This document shows, one piece after another, positions 1 through 6,329 of a DNA stretch of 10,406 bases (its first letter is position 1; every line of letters starts with the position of its first letter). Source of the stretch: Candidatus Hodarchaeota archaeon (GTDB lineage: Archaea > Asgardarchaeota > Heimdallarchaeia > Hodarchaeales > Hodarchaeaceae); contig JAEOTU010000075.1 in the NCBI GenBank assembly GCA_016839665.1, positions 1-10,406 of the forward strand, written 5' to 3'. Below the pieces are notes generated by a model. That model ran no database searches. It was given only the letters and a program-made list of their open reading frames with translations, and had not been told where the DNA came from. The translations under genes were made by a program, and so were the position numbers.

Positions 1-2
1 CA

Positions 3-143
3 ATTGAGAGTGGAAGAAACTTCATTGTGAGTGAGATTCTAGAAGACAATATTCAGCAAATTCATCGTAGAATATCGAAAGCTGAATTTAAAGAGTATTA
101 TGTGATGGAGTTTTTGGATTATCGTGAACAACTAAAACAATGA
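3..143 (+). CDS. 3' end of an unrecognised gene (46 residues, truncated by the window edge)
   Basis: The frame is open from the first full codon to a TGA at 141-143. It encodes 46 residues that are charged and helix-prone, with clusters such as EILEDNIQQIHRRISKAEF and a basic end (YREQLKQ). There is no membrane segment and no motif I can assign. The composition looks like a soluble alpha-helical C-terminus rather than random translation. It converges on the permease gene, whose stop lies only 28 bases further on, which also fits a real gene end. The start and most of the protein lie outside the window, so no function is proposed. The main alternative is a chance open frame, since 46 codons is short. 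Confidence 0.5.
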   Translation: MESGRNFIVSEILEDNIQQIHRRISKAEFKEYYVMEFLDYREQLKQ

Positions 144-171
144 TTAAATGAAGAATAAAATGGGTTATGTG

Positions 172-1137
172 TTAATTCTGGGAGTTCCACCATATTACTC
201 GAAAACTGCTGATCAGGAGTCCTCCTACAATAAACAAAACTAGGGAAGGGATAACCAATGTCCCAGCTAATCCTGTGAGATCAAGAATTATTCCTTCAGG
301 AGAAGAGGAGTAATAAATTACACTAGTCTCACCAGCTAAGATGAATGAGAAAACAGAGAGGACAGTGTAGAAATCAAGATACATAATTGGGGTGAAAACC
401 TCTGTTTGCACAGTAAGAGCTTGAACGACAATGGTGCTCGATAGAAAGAACATGAATGCGAAAAGGCCCGCGTATAATCTACGCTGGGTTAGCGAAGAAA
501 AAACGAGGACAAAGCTCGAAAGGACTAAAGTCAGAATTTCAGTAAATACAATCACTCCAAAAAGAACTGAGAGAGATGTAATAATATCTACAGCACCCCC
601 TATTCCCACAATTAATAAGCCCCATTCAACCACGCATGGAAAAGTATAGAACAAATTACCAAAAATGAGAAGGGATCCAAATTTTCCCAATAAATATTCC
701 GATCTGTCGATTTTTGAATCATAAATCTCGGAAACTTTATATTTCAAATCATCTGAGATTAATCCAGCCCCCATCATAATTACGCCGATTAACATGATGA
801 TTGAAAACCCTGTATCGAATGTAGGATCTGTTTCATCGGGAGAGGTTATCATAACTTGAAATCGGGCAAAATCTCTCACTGTTCCCCATAAATGGTCCTC
901 CAAAATCTCATTTGCCGTCTTTGTTTCTAATTGAGCATCTATTCCAACAAAAAGAAACATGTTGGGAATGATTAGAATAAAAATTGTGAAAACAATTAGA
1001 ATCTTGAACGCTCGTGAACGATGCCATTGGTGGGCCATGTTAAACCAAGCAACAGTCCATATTCGCCATATTCTTCCTCGATAGGTGCCCTCAAAGGGAC
1101 GAAACTGAAATTTCCTGACGTATGCTTCATCACTCAT
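172..1137 (-). CDS. ABC-2-type transporter permease, orphan in this window
   Basis: This is a 321-residue integral membrane protein with about six helices (roughly 45-66, 109-127, 152-180, 188-217, 223-243, 287-311). It has a basic, Trp-rich amphipathic N-terminus. After the second helix comes the cytosolic stretch GLISDDLKYKVSEIYDSKI followed by DRSEYLLGKF. This matches the ABC-2/NatB-like pattern in which a short amphipathic segment ending in 'sR..yl.GK' follows an early helix and contacts the ATPase. I infer an export-type or efflux permease at the cytoplasmic membrane; the substrate is unknown. No Walker A/B ATPase partner is encoded in the window. A GTG three codons upstream (1146) is possible, but the ATG at 1137 is preferred because GGTG lies six bases before it. 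The gene stands alone, convergent with the gene on its left and divergent from the one on its right. Confidence 0.7.
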   Translation of the reverse strand: MSDEAYVRKFQFRPFEGTYRGRIWRIWTVAWFNMAHQWHRSRAFKILIVFTIFILIIPNMFLFVGIDAQLETKTANEILEDHLWGTVRDFARFQVMITSPDETDPTFDTGFSIIMLIGVIMMGAGLISDDLKYKVSEIYDSKIDRSEYLLGKFGSLLIFGNLFYTFPCVVEWGLLIVGIGGAVDIITSLSVLFGVIVFTEILTLVLSSFVLVFSSLTQRRLYAGLFAFMFFLSSTIVVQALTVQTEVFTPIMYLDFYTVLSVFSFILAGETSVIYYSSSPEGIILDLTGLAGTLVIPSLVLFIVGGLLISSFRVIWWNSQN

Positions 1138-1193
1138 CGTTAACACCAGAAAAATATGAATTAGTTGCTAAATATCTTGAAGTCTGCTTGATT

Positions 1194-1201
1194 TATTTAA
1201 A
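1194..1201 (-). promoter_or_regulatory. TATA box for the permease gene
   Basis: Read on the minus strand this is TTTAAATA, in the context CCTTTTAAATAAATC, a good archaeal TATA box. Its centre is about 60 bases upstream of the permease ATG. With initiation about 26 bases downstream, the leader would be roughly 33 bases and would include the GGTG ribosome-binding sequence. This is position and consensus evidence only. Confidence 0.45.
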
Positions 1202-1270
1202 AGGATTTGATATGGGATGCTTTGGAGAGTAAGATGCTTTCAAATTTATCAAAAAAAAGTGAAAATTGAA

Positions 1271-1278
1271 TATAAATA
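1271..1278 (+). promoter_or_regulatory. TATA-like box in the divergent spacer
   Basis: TATAAATA occurs on the plus strand in the AT-rich spacer between the divergent permease and 380-residue membrane-protein genes. It would start transcription near 1300, giving a leader of about 125 bases before the GTG at 1425. A second weaker candidate, TAAAAGTACTTATTA at 1374-1388, would give a short leader of about 16 bases. The rest of the spacer (1138-1424) holds no credible small gene: open frames there are only a few codons long, for example six codons from ATG 1287. Confidence 0.3.
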
Positions 1279-1424
1279 CTAAAAAATGATGAAAATTGTA
1301 GATTAAAGTGAGAAATAAATACAAGATCTATCTGAAGAGTAATTAATTAGATTTAATTCGCTTTGAAATTGGCTAAAAGTACTTATTAGAATTCTTACCG
1401 CCATGAAATTACCGAATTAAAAGA

Positions 1425-2567
1425 GTGAAAGAATTGGTTGAAGCTTCAGAATCGGTCCCTATTGAAATAGGACGATTAGAGTCTGTTAAACTGAGAATTC
1501 TTGCATTTGGTTTAATTCTAGTAATTATCGCGATAATATTACTTCAATTCTTTATTCAGCTTCGTAATCCACCTGAAATGAAACTTCCCTCTGAACTGCG
1601 ACCTAGTTGGACGCAAAATGAAAGCTTAGTGAAAACAATGGCTTTTTGGGGAGATATTGGAAGCATTATTGGTGGGATTATTCTTTTTATTGGCTTACTT
1701 CTGGTTTTCTATGGTCTTATCAATCGTTATCTTGAAAGACGAATTCGCGAGTCAGAAAAGTTTGATTCAACACTGTTTGAAAGTTTTATTACCCATTTAC
1801 AAAGTGATAAGAATTTTATACTTGTATTTGTGTGTACACTTGTTTTCGGTCTTCTTTGGATTTTTAATCTCATGACTTACCCACCAGAAGGACCGCTATA
1901 CTTCTTGAGGGAACCTTTCTTACAATCCTATTTTCCAGACGTACCTTTGGAGAATTTACCTTCATTATCAACCTACGGAGCTTTCGCTGTTGTACAGGAT
2001 ACAGCTATTCTCTTGATTTACTTATACATAATTTATGTTCGCTTAAGGCCTGGGAAGCAATTAGGAGAGGAGTTTGTTAATTTCACAATGGATCGAACAT
2101 TATTCTTAGTTGTATTGATGTCTGCATCCCTCTATCACGCGATTGGTCATCTTCCATTTGAACTGTATGGACGTGGTCAATGGGGGACGGGTTTTACTAC
2201 CTTAGAAGCATGGATAGCTTTTGATAAAATCGGCCATCTGTTTGCGTCAATGGCAATCACTATGTTACTTGTAGCAATAATAATCAATCAGTTCGCTAAA
2301 GCAGGAGCTAAGAGTGAAGGATTTACCCTTTTTGGATTAGTGGTTGCTATTGCGTTTATGATCTCTCTGGGGTTGGCTTGGGAAATCTATGAATGGATTA
2401 TGAATGCACTTCTAGCAATGATCAACGCTCCCAGTCATTTTGTTGACGAGATCCTAGACGCTCCCAAAGATCTTCTTTGGGATGCAATTGGTGCAATAAT
2501 AGGCGCTATCCTAGCTTATGTTGATCTTAAAAGAACCCAACCAATAGAAAACAATAGGATGCAATAG
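1425..2567 (+). CDS. Polytopic membrane protein with intramembrane DKxxH / WExxE / DxPxD motifs (YjdF/VanZ-like C-terminal half)
   Basis: This 380-residue protein has about eight helices (near 25-46, 75-100, 131-150, 184-206, 225-245, 265-289, 300-330, 350-366). The C-terminal half carries polar residues in or beside helices: FDKIGHL at 266-272, LAWEIYEW at 317-324, and D345-x-P347-x-D349-x-x-x-D353-x-x-G356. A further His pair sits at 238 and 242. This arrangement recalls the DUF2238/YjdF and VanZ-like membrane families ('DK..H ... E..EW ... D...D..G'). I offer that as resemblance, not a firm assignment. The clustered Asp/His/Glu suggest an intramembrane active or metal-binding site. The N-terminal half is an extra four-helix module not seen in the smaller neighbour at 2694. 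The start is GTG at 1425: an in-frame TGA at 1404 limits extension and no earlier start exists. No SD is visible. Function unknown. Confidence 0.65.
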   Translation: MKELVEASESVPIEIGRLESVKLRILAFGLILVIIAIILLQFFIQLRNPPEMKLPSELRPSWTQNESLVKTMAFWGDIGSIIGGIILFIGLLLVFYGLINRYLERRIRESEKFDSTLFESFITHLQSDKNFILVFVCTLVFGLLWIFNLMTYPPEGPLYFLREPFLQSYFPDVPLENLPSLSTYGAFAVVQDTAILLIYLYIIYVRLRPGKQLGEEFVNFTMDRTLFLVVLMSASLYHAIGHLPFELYGRGQWGTGFTTLEAWIAFDKIGHLFASMAITMLLVAIIINQFAKAGAKSEGFTLFGLVVAIAFMISLGLAWEIYEWIMNALLAMINAPSHFVDEILDAPKDLLWDAIGAIIGAILAYVDLKRTQPIENNRMQ

Positions 2568-2596
2568 ACACTCAATTTAATGCAAAAAACCTCCTA

Positions 2597-2615
2597 ACTT
2601 CTTTCCTTCTTTCTT
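2597..2615 (+). terminator. Possible pyrimidine-rich termination tract
   Basis: A nearly pure pyrimidine run (cttctttccttctttctt) lies about 30 bases after the stop of the 380-residue gene and before the promoter region of the next gene. Archaeal RNA polymerase commonly terminates at U-rich tracts without a hairpin. The interspersed C residues weaken the case. Confidence 0.3.
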
Positions 2616-2644
2616 AGCAAATTACTTCCCTAAGTTGGAATCCC

Positions 2645-2652
2645 TAAATAAA
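2645..2652 (+). promoter_or_regulatory. TATA-like box upstream of the 150-residue membrane-protein gene
   Basis: TAAATAAA is centred about 45 bases before the ATG at 2694, giving a predicted leader near 15-20 bases. The leader contains AAGG shortly before the start (CCAAGGAAAATG). The region is AT-rich, so this could be chance. Confidence 0.3.
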
Positions 2653-2693
2653 ATTAAAAATCTAAGTTAAACACCTTATTTAGGCCAAGGAAA

Positions 2694-3146
2694 ATGACTG
2701 ATATTAAAAAATCTCCTAATAAATGGTTTTCATTATTGAATCAGTTTTATAATGATAAACCACTAGTACTAGCATGGATTATTTTGATCACTGTGACAAC
2801 AGGAAATGTTTTGAATAAGATTTTACTTGGATTTGAACCACTCCAATATTCTTTATTCTCTTACGATAAAATTCTTCATCTATTATTTTCAATTATCCTC
2901 GTTAGGAGTTTTTACTGGGTACTCAAACAGAACAACCACGAAAAATCCCAAAGAAAGCTAATTATAAAAGCATCACTGCTCGCGTTGTTCCTTTACGGAC
3001 TAGTTTGGGAACCCTTTGAGATATTCACCTTTTTAATACAAGAATCTCGACAAGAGCAATTTTCCAAAGAGGTCTTTGATGTTCCTCTTGATTGGTTATA
3101 TGATATCGCGGGAGTTTTAATTAGTAATTTTCTAGAATATAAATAG
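2694..3146 (+). CDS. Small membrane protein sharing the DKxxH / WExxE / DxPxD motif set with the upstream gene
   Basis: This 150-residue protein has four predicted helices (about 24-45, 58-77, 90-113, 134-147). Its motifs line up with the C-terminal half of the 380-residue protein: YDKILHL at 57-63 with S66, LVWEPFEI at 103-110, and D129-x-P131-x-D133-x-x-x-D137-x-x-G140. Spacing is identical within each motif. I infer that the two are distant paralogues, this one being the minimal unit without the extra N-terminal module. Resemblance to DUF2238/YjdF and VanZ-like proteins is suggestive only. The ATG at 2694 is the first in frame and follows CCAAGGAAA, a weak ribosome-binding site. The gene lies 126 bases after its relative and 26 bases before the Nudix gene, in the same orientation. 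No function can be assigned. Confidence 0.65.
   Translation: MTDIKKSPNKWFSLLNQFYNDKPLVLAWIILITVTTGNVLNKILLGFEPLQYSLFSYDKILHLLFSIILVRSFYWVLKQNNHEKSQRKLIIKASLLALFLYGLVWEPFEIFTFLIQESRQEQFSKEVFDVPLDWLYDIAGVLISNFLEYK
3138..3145 (+). promoter_or_regulatory. TATA box overlapping the stop of the preceding gene, for the Nudix gene
   Basis: TATAAATA spans the last codons and the first two bases of the TAG stop (3144-3146) of the 150-residue membrane-protein gene. Its centre is about 31 bases before the Nudix ATG at 3173, so transcription would begin almost at the start codon. No SD precedes that ATG, which fits a leaderless or nearly leaderless mRNA. Confidence 0.45.
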
Positions 3147-3172
3147 TAAATTATCAATTATCTTTTTCTAAA

Positions 3173-3643
3173 ATGGTTAATATTATGTCTGTTAAAGTAG
3201 GAAAATTTTCTGTAGGTATAGGAGCTATTATTGAACACACTGGATCTGGGAAAATTCTCCTCCTCCATAGAGCTTCCACTGTTGATTTTGAAAGCAACAA
3301 ATGGGATGATGTGGGGGGTCGAATGCACCAGTTTGAAAACCCTGAAGAGACTCTTCGGAGAGAAATTGAAGAAGAAACAGGTATAGGCCAAATTAGAGTT
3401 GTCAAACCAATCGATGTTTCACACTACTTTAGAGGATCAAAGAAAGCAACTAATGAAATGATTGTAATTACTTACTGGTGTATGACAGCTTCCAATGACA
3501 TTAGGCTTTCTGATGAACATGACGAGTATCGGTGGGTTCTACCCGAAGAAGCGTTACAACTAACCGAAGATCTGCAACTCAAAAGGAATATTAAACGGTT
3601 TATTGAAGAAAGATCGATTAAAATCTCTCAAAAAAGCTCATGA
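3173..3643 (+). CDS. Nudix hydrolase
   Basis: This 156-residue protein has a perfect Nudix box at 49-71 (G49-x5-E55-x7-R63-E-I-x-E67-E68-x-G70-I71). The glutamates of REIEEE bind the divalent metal used to hydrolyse a nucleoside diphosphate linked to another group. The beta strands around it (VGIGAIIEHTGSGKILLLHR and WDDVGGR) are typical of the fold, and the length is that of a single-domain member. The substrate (oxidised nucleotide, ADP-sugar, NDP-x) cannot be read from the sequence. The protein is soluble and cytosolic. The ATG at 3173 is chosen because a TATA box lies about 30 bases upstream. An in-frame ATG at 3185 (MSVKVGKF) is an equally plausible protein start. It is probably transcribed from its own promoter despite following the membrane-protein gene closely. 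Confidence 0.9.
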   Translation: MVNIMSVKVGKFSVGIGAIIEHTGSGKILLLHRASTVDFESNKWDDVGGRMHQFENPEETLRREIEEETGIGQIRVVKPIDVSHYFRGSKKATNEMIVITYWCMTASNDIRLSDEHDEYRWVLPEEALQLTEDLQLKRNIKRFIEERSIKISQKSS

Positions 3644-3679
3644 TAACAATACACATTGATGGTTTGAGAGAATAATTGT

Positions 3680-3687
3680 TTTATATA
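3680..3687 (+). promoter_or_regulatory. TATA box for the isochorismatase-like / LarA-like operon
   Basis: TTTATATA is centred about 25 bases before the ATG at 3708, the spacing expected when transcription begins at the start codon. No SD is present upstream of that ATG. The first gene of the operon is therefore predicted to be leaderless. Confidence 0.55.
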
Positions 3688-3707
3688 TTCCGATCAAATT
3701 TACTCCT

Positions 3708-4283
3708 ATGGCAGCAAATCAGACGATTGTTGAAGAATGGAATGAAATAAAAGCCCCTCCAGCTCCACAGCTAAAGAAAGTGACAGTAGAGACTAATTCG
3801 ACCGCGTTGTTAATACTAGATATTCAGAACTTGAACTGCAATCAAGAGCGAAGGCCAAGATGTGTGGAGAGTCTCCAGAATATTAAGAATTTACTAGCTA
3901 AGGCGAGAGAGAAGGGTATTCTAGTTGTCTATGCCCTCATTAGATCCACAAATATTGGTGATGTTCGAACAGAAGTTGAACCGCTAGGTGATGAACCAGT
4001 AGTAAAAGCTGCAGTTGATAAATTCTATCAGACAGATTTAGAGAAAATTCTGAAGTCTAAAAACATATCCACAGTCATTATAGTTGGAACTTCTGCTCAT
4101 GGAGCAGTGTTACATACGGCAACAGGGGCTGCACTGCGACAATTAGAAGTGATTGTCCCAGTAGATGGACTATCCGCAAGTGAGATTTATGCTGAACAGT
4201 ATACAATATGGCACTTAGCTAATTCTCCTGGTACAAGAAGAAGTGTAACATTGACAAAGAGCGATTGGATTGAGATTTCATGA
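3708..4283 (+). CDS. Isochorismatase-fold protein with the catalytic cysteine replaced by alanine
   Basis: This 191-residue protein has the alpha/beta fold of the isochorismatase/nicotinamidase superfamily. It has LLILDIQN with the catalytic Asp at 38, DKFYQTDLEKIL with the catalytic Lys at 105, and the nucleophile loop at 127-138. Members that use the Asp-Lys-Cys triad have Cys in the pattern 'G..t..CV..Ta'. Here the loop reads GTSAHGAVLHTA, so the Cys position is Ala133. Cys44 and Cys52 lie in the loop after Asp38 and are not in nucleophile position. From memory, a branch of the superfamily, also found in fungi, has 'aNGAVL.TA' at this place, so this is probably a defined cysteine-less subfamily and not a broken gene. 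Hydrolysis by the usual thioester route is unlikely. It heads an apparent operon with the LarA-like gene 62 bases downstream and may act on a related carboxylate or amide, which is inference. Confidence 0.75.
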   Translation: MAANQTIVEEWNEIKAPPAPQLKKVTVETNSTALLILDIQNLNCNQERRPRCVESLQNIKNLLAKAREKGILVVYALIRSTNIGDVRTEVEPLGDEPVVKAAVDKFYQTDLEKILKSKNISTVIIVGTSAHGAVLHTATGAALRQLEVIVPVDGLSASEIYAEQYTIWHLANSPGTRRSVTLTKSDWIEIS

Positions 4284-4333
4284 ATAATCGACCTAGAAAA
4301 TAGGGACGTAAAATCTCAAACTAACAAATCTGT

Positions 4334-4339
4334 GGTGAG
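4334..4339 (+). promoter_or_regulatory. Shine-Dalgarno GGTGAG fixing the GTG start of the LarA-like gene
   Basis: GGTGAG lies six bases before GTG 4346 and pairs with the archaeal 16S 3' end. It decides for GTG 4346 over an in-frame GTG at 4358. No convincing TATA box lies in the 62-base gap, consistent with co-transcription from the promoter at 3680. Confidence 0.6.
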
Positions 4340-4345
4340 ACAACA

Positions 4346-5596
4346 GTGGTTAATTCAGTGAAAATACCATGGGGAGCTTGGAATGGTGAGGATGAAACAA
4401 TTAACTTAGAATTTCCTAATTCTTGGGACATTACTTTATTCGATATGGCTGATGCTAAGGATATTACTAATACAGATGCAATAAAAACTGCTTTAAGGAA
4501 CCCTATTGGCACACAAACCATTCAAGAAATCGCACATGGTAAAGAATCTGTAGTAATAGTGGTAGAAGATATTTCTCGACCAACAAAGTGTGGTCCTATT
4601 TGCGAAGTTGTCCTCGAGGAGCTGAATTCCGCAGGTATACCTGACCACAATATTACCTTGATTGGAGCTGTTGGTTCACATAGGCCGATGACTCGTGATG
4701 ATTATATCGCAAAAGTAGGAACAAATGTCGTAACACGGATAAATATTGAAAACCATCATCCGTATGAAAATCTAGTCGAATTAGGAAAATCTTCAATGGG
4801 AACTCCCATCTATCTTAATAAGACTTACTTTAATGCTGATATAAAAATTGCAGTTGGAACAGTAATTCCTCATCCGTTAGCGGGATTTGGAGGGGGAGCA
4901 AAAATAGTACTTCCTGGGATTTGTGGTATTGAAACATTAGCTGCTAACCACAAAGCAGGCCTTGAGGGAAAAGGAATCGGTCTTGGTATTATTACAGAAT
5001 TGAGAAAAGATATAGAGGAGGTTTGCAGACGAGTTGGTCTTGACTTCAGCATTAACACCATTTCAACCAAGAATCGTGGAATTGCTGGTGTTTTTGCTGG
5101 TCATTTCATTGATGCGCATCGCAAAGCAATTGAGCTTGCTAAACAAGTCTATCAAACGAAAATCCCTTCAATAAAAGATGAAGACAAATACGATGTGGGA
5201 TTTTTCAATCTATTTCCTGAAGATACTGAACTCAAACAGACAAGTAAAGGATTAAATATGTTTATGAGAGCAGGAAGTATCCTTAAAGATGAAGCAGCAG
5301 TTGTTTTTCTCTCTGCATGCTCCGAAGGAAGAGGATTTCACTCACTGTTAGGAGAAACTGGTGGAAAGTTGTTTGAAAAGTGGAAAGAACTTGCCAGATC
5401 ACTTTTGCAACTCCTGCAAACGAAAAAATTCGCGCTATTCTCTCCAAATCTTAGTAGAGCTGATGTGACACATTATTGGTCAGAAAATATGGTTTTTCTT
5501 GACACATTCAATGCTCTTGTCGAATTCATTGAAACAGAAATCTCATCCAAACCGAAAGTATGCGTATTTCCTACAAGTATTCAGCTCTCATCTTAG
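4346..5596 (+). CDS. LarA-family nickel-pincer-nucleotide 2-hydroxyacid racemase/epimerase
   Basis: This 416-residue protein has the family's usual length and residue set. EDISRPT gives Asp75 and Arg78; GSHRPMT gives His112; IPHPLAGFGGGAK gives His176 and Lys186; AANH gives His202; ELKQTSK gives Gln298 and Lys301. These correspond, with small constant offsets, to Lactiplantibacillus plantarum LarA D72, R75, H108, H174, K184, H200, Q295 and K298. They include the Lys that carries the nickel-pincer nucleotide, a nickel-ligand His and the two acid/base His. The residue before the Gln, Tyr294 in LarA as I recall, is Lys297 here, so the substrate need not be lactate. Known relatives act on several 2-hydroxyacids. 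The cofactor needs LarB, LarC and LarE, none of which is in this window. The GTG start is fixed by an SD. It follows the cysteine-less hydrolase and precedes a small membrane-anchored protein, probably in one operon. Substrate unknown. Confidence 0.85.
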   Translation: MVNSVKIPWGAWNGEDETINLEFPNSWDITLFDMADAKDITNTDAIKTALRNPIGTQTIQEIAHGKESVVIVVEDISRPTKCGPICEVVLEELNSAGIPDHNITLIGAVGSHRPMTRDDYIAKVGTNVVTRINIENHHPYENLVELGKSSMGTPIYLNKTYFNADIKIAVGTVIPHPLAGFGGGAKIVLPGICGIETLAANHKAGLEGKGIGLGIITELRKDIEEVCRRVGLDFSINTISTKNRGIAGVFAGHFIDAHRKAIELAKQVYQTKIPSIKDEDKYDVGFFNLFPEDTELKQTSKGLNMFMRAGSILKDEAAVVFLSACSEGRGFHSLLGETGGKLFEKWKELARSLLQLLQTKKFALFSPNLSRADVTHYWSENMVFLDTFNALVEFIETEISSKPKVCVFPTSIQLSS

Positions 5597-5623
5597 TAAG
5601 TGGGAAACTTTGTTGATTATAAA

Positions 5624-6211
5624 ATGTCAGAAAACCATTTTTTCCAGAAAATTTACGTAGTCATTTGGATTTTAGTAATCATTCTTGTTGGTACTTTTAT
5701 TGGTACTATTTACAACGCGGACTGGTACGAATACCAAGATCCTTGGTTAGCATCAGAAAAACTCCCTATAAGCGAAGAATATCAGGTTCAATTACCCGTA
5801 TCCAACCTTGAATACGTATTATGGATTGTTGTACTCGATAACGTTTCCTTGGATTCCCAAGCAGCCATAGAAACTTCGTATATTGCAGGTTCTATTCAAG
5901 TTTTCTTTAATAATGAAACAGAAGCAGTTGAAACTGGTTCAGGGGTAGCAAGGGATATAGGTGATGAACTCCCTTTGTATGCCCCTGCGGCAATTAGATT
6001 GGTTTTCCATTTTACAAATCCAAGCGACCCACTTAATATTAGAATTAATGTAATTGATGCCTCAGCGTCTACTCAACCAATCTGGTGGGTCAGAATTTTT
6101 CGGAACGACCATCCTGAAGTTCTGTTCATTCAAGGATTCTCACTAGGAGGCGGATTTGTCGTTTTTGTCGGTCTTGTGGTTTATTTTTTCCTTTTTCTCG
6201 GAAAAAAATAG
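5624..6211 (+). CDS. Small protein anchored by two terminal membrane helices
   Basis: This 195-residue protein has a hydrophobic helix at about 8-29 (KIYVVIWILVIILVGTFIGT) and another at about 172-191, followed by a short Lys-Lys tail. Between them is a roughly 140-residue domain rich in beta-prone segments (YQVQLPVSNLEYVLWIVVLD, IQVFFNN, IRLVFHFTN, LNIRINVIDA, WWVRIFR). It contains two N-x-S/T sites (NVS, NET) and so probably faces outside the cell. I recognise no family. It starts 27 bases after the LarA-like stop and is likely co-transcribed with it. No SD distinguishes ATG 5624 from an in-frame GTG at 5600, which would add eight residues. ATG is taken as the commoner start. A link to the metabolic genes upstream is possible, but nothing in the sequence shows it. 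Confidence 0.6.
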   Translation: MSENHFFQKIYVVIWILVIILVGTFIGTIYNADWYEYQDPWLASEKLPISEEYQVQLPVSNLEYVLWIVVLDNVSLDSQAAIETSYIAGSIQVFFNNETEAVETGSGVARDIGDELPLYAPAAIRLVFHFTNPSDPLNIRINVIDASASTQPIWWVRIFRNDHPEVLFIQGFSLGGGFVVFVGLVVYFFLFLGKK

Positions 6212-6246
6212 TATACTCTAATGAGTAATTCTAGATAATTTTGATT

Positions 6247-6280
6247 GAATCAATTCACATTGATCAGTAAAACTTGTTTC
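6247..6280. repeat. 34-base direct repeat, left copy (decayed longin-gene tail)
   Basis: The copy matches 7724-7757 at 29 of 34 positions in the same orientation, and the first 17 bases are identical. All five differences are transitions. The two copies flank the 3-hydroxyacyl-CoA dehydrogenase gene, about 1.48 kb apart. The right copy is the 3' end of the longin-like gene including its stop. Confidence 0.75.
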
Positions 6281-6312
6281 TATTTTAGTTTCACTTAATA
6301 TCCTTCAAATTC
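6250..6312 (-). pseudogene. Remnant of the 3' end of a longin-like paralogue
   Basis: On the minus strand, in the frame ending at the TGA at 6250-6252, the last nine codons read KQVLLINVN. The intact longin-like protein ends EQVLLVNVN. Of the nucleotide differences, three are silent (two Leu codons), one gives Val/Ile and one gives Glu/Lys. That pattern suggests two copies that diverged while still being translated. Upstream in the same frame are TAG and TAA stops, and the preceding residues EFEGY loosely resemble DIDHI at the corresponding place, with one gap. Beyond about 6312 the similarity is lost and the dehydrogenase gene end begins at 6330. I infer a paralogous gene truncated and decayed in place. 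A short duplicated segment created by recombination is the alternative. Confidence 0.5.
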
Positions 6313-6322
6313 TTTTTTCTTT
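6310..6322 (+). terminator. T-rich tract in the convergent intergenic region
   Basis: A T-run (ttcttttttcttt) lies about 100 bases beyond the stop of the two-helix membrane-protein gene and just before the convergent dehydrogenase stop. It could end plus-strand transcription by the archaeal oligo-U mechanism. There is no hairpin, so the call rests on base composition and position. Confidence 0.3.
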
Positions 6323-6329
6323 GAGAACA

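Noticed and set aside
431..649. Plus-strand open frame of 72 codons within the permease gene
   Set aside because: It is antisense to a well-supported permease gene and its product has no hydrophobic core or recognisable motif.
1138..1424. Small RNA or small protein gene in the longest spacer
   Set aside because: Only promoter-like AT-rich elements are visible; no stable GC-rich stem or open frame of more than about a dozen codons was found.
1657..1875. Plus-strand open frame encoding a hydrophobic peptide
   Set aside because: It lies in another frame of the 380-residue membrane-protein gene; its hydrophobicity follows from T-rich codons for membrane helices.
3154..3405. Two overlapping minus-strand open frames antisense to the Nudix gene
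   Set aside because: The plus strand carries a perfect Nudix box across the same bases, so these are shadows.
4321..4521. Minus-strand open frame over the start of the LarA-like gene
   Set aside because: It is antisense to a gene with strong motifs and an SD-supported start, and has no start signal of its own.
4870..5070. Minus-strand open frame inside the LarA-like gene
   Set aside because: It is antisense to the conserved cofactor-binding region, so it is coding noise.
6183..6208. Inverted repeat of T5CC and GGA5 at the end of the two-helix membrane-protein gene as a terminator hairpin
   Set aside because: The stem is almost all A-T, lies within the coding sequence and is not followed by a T-run.
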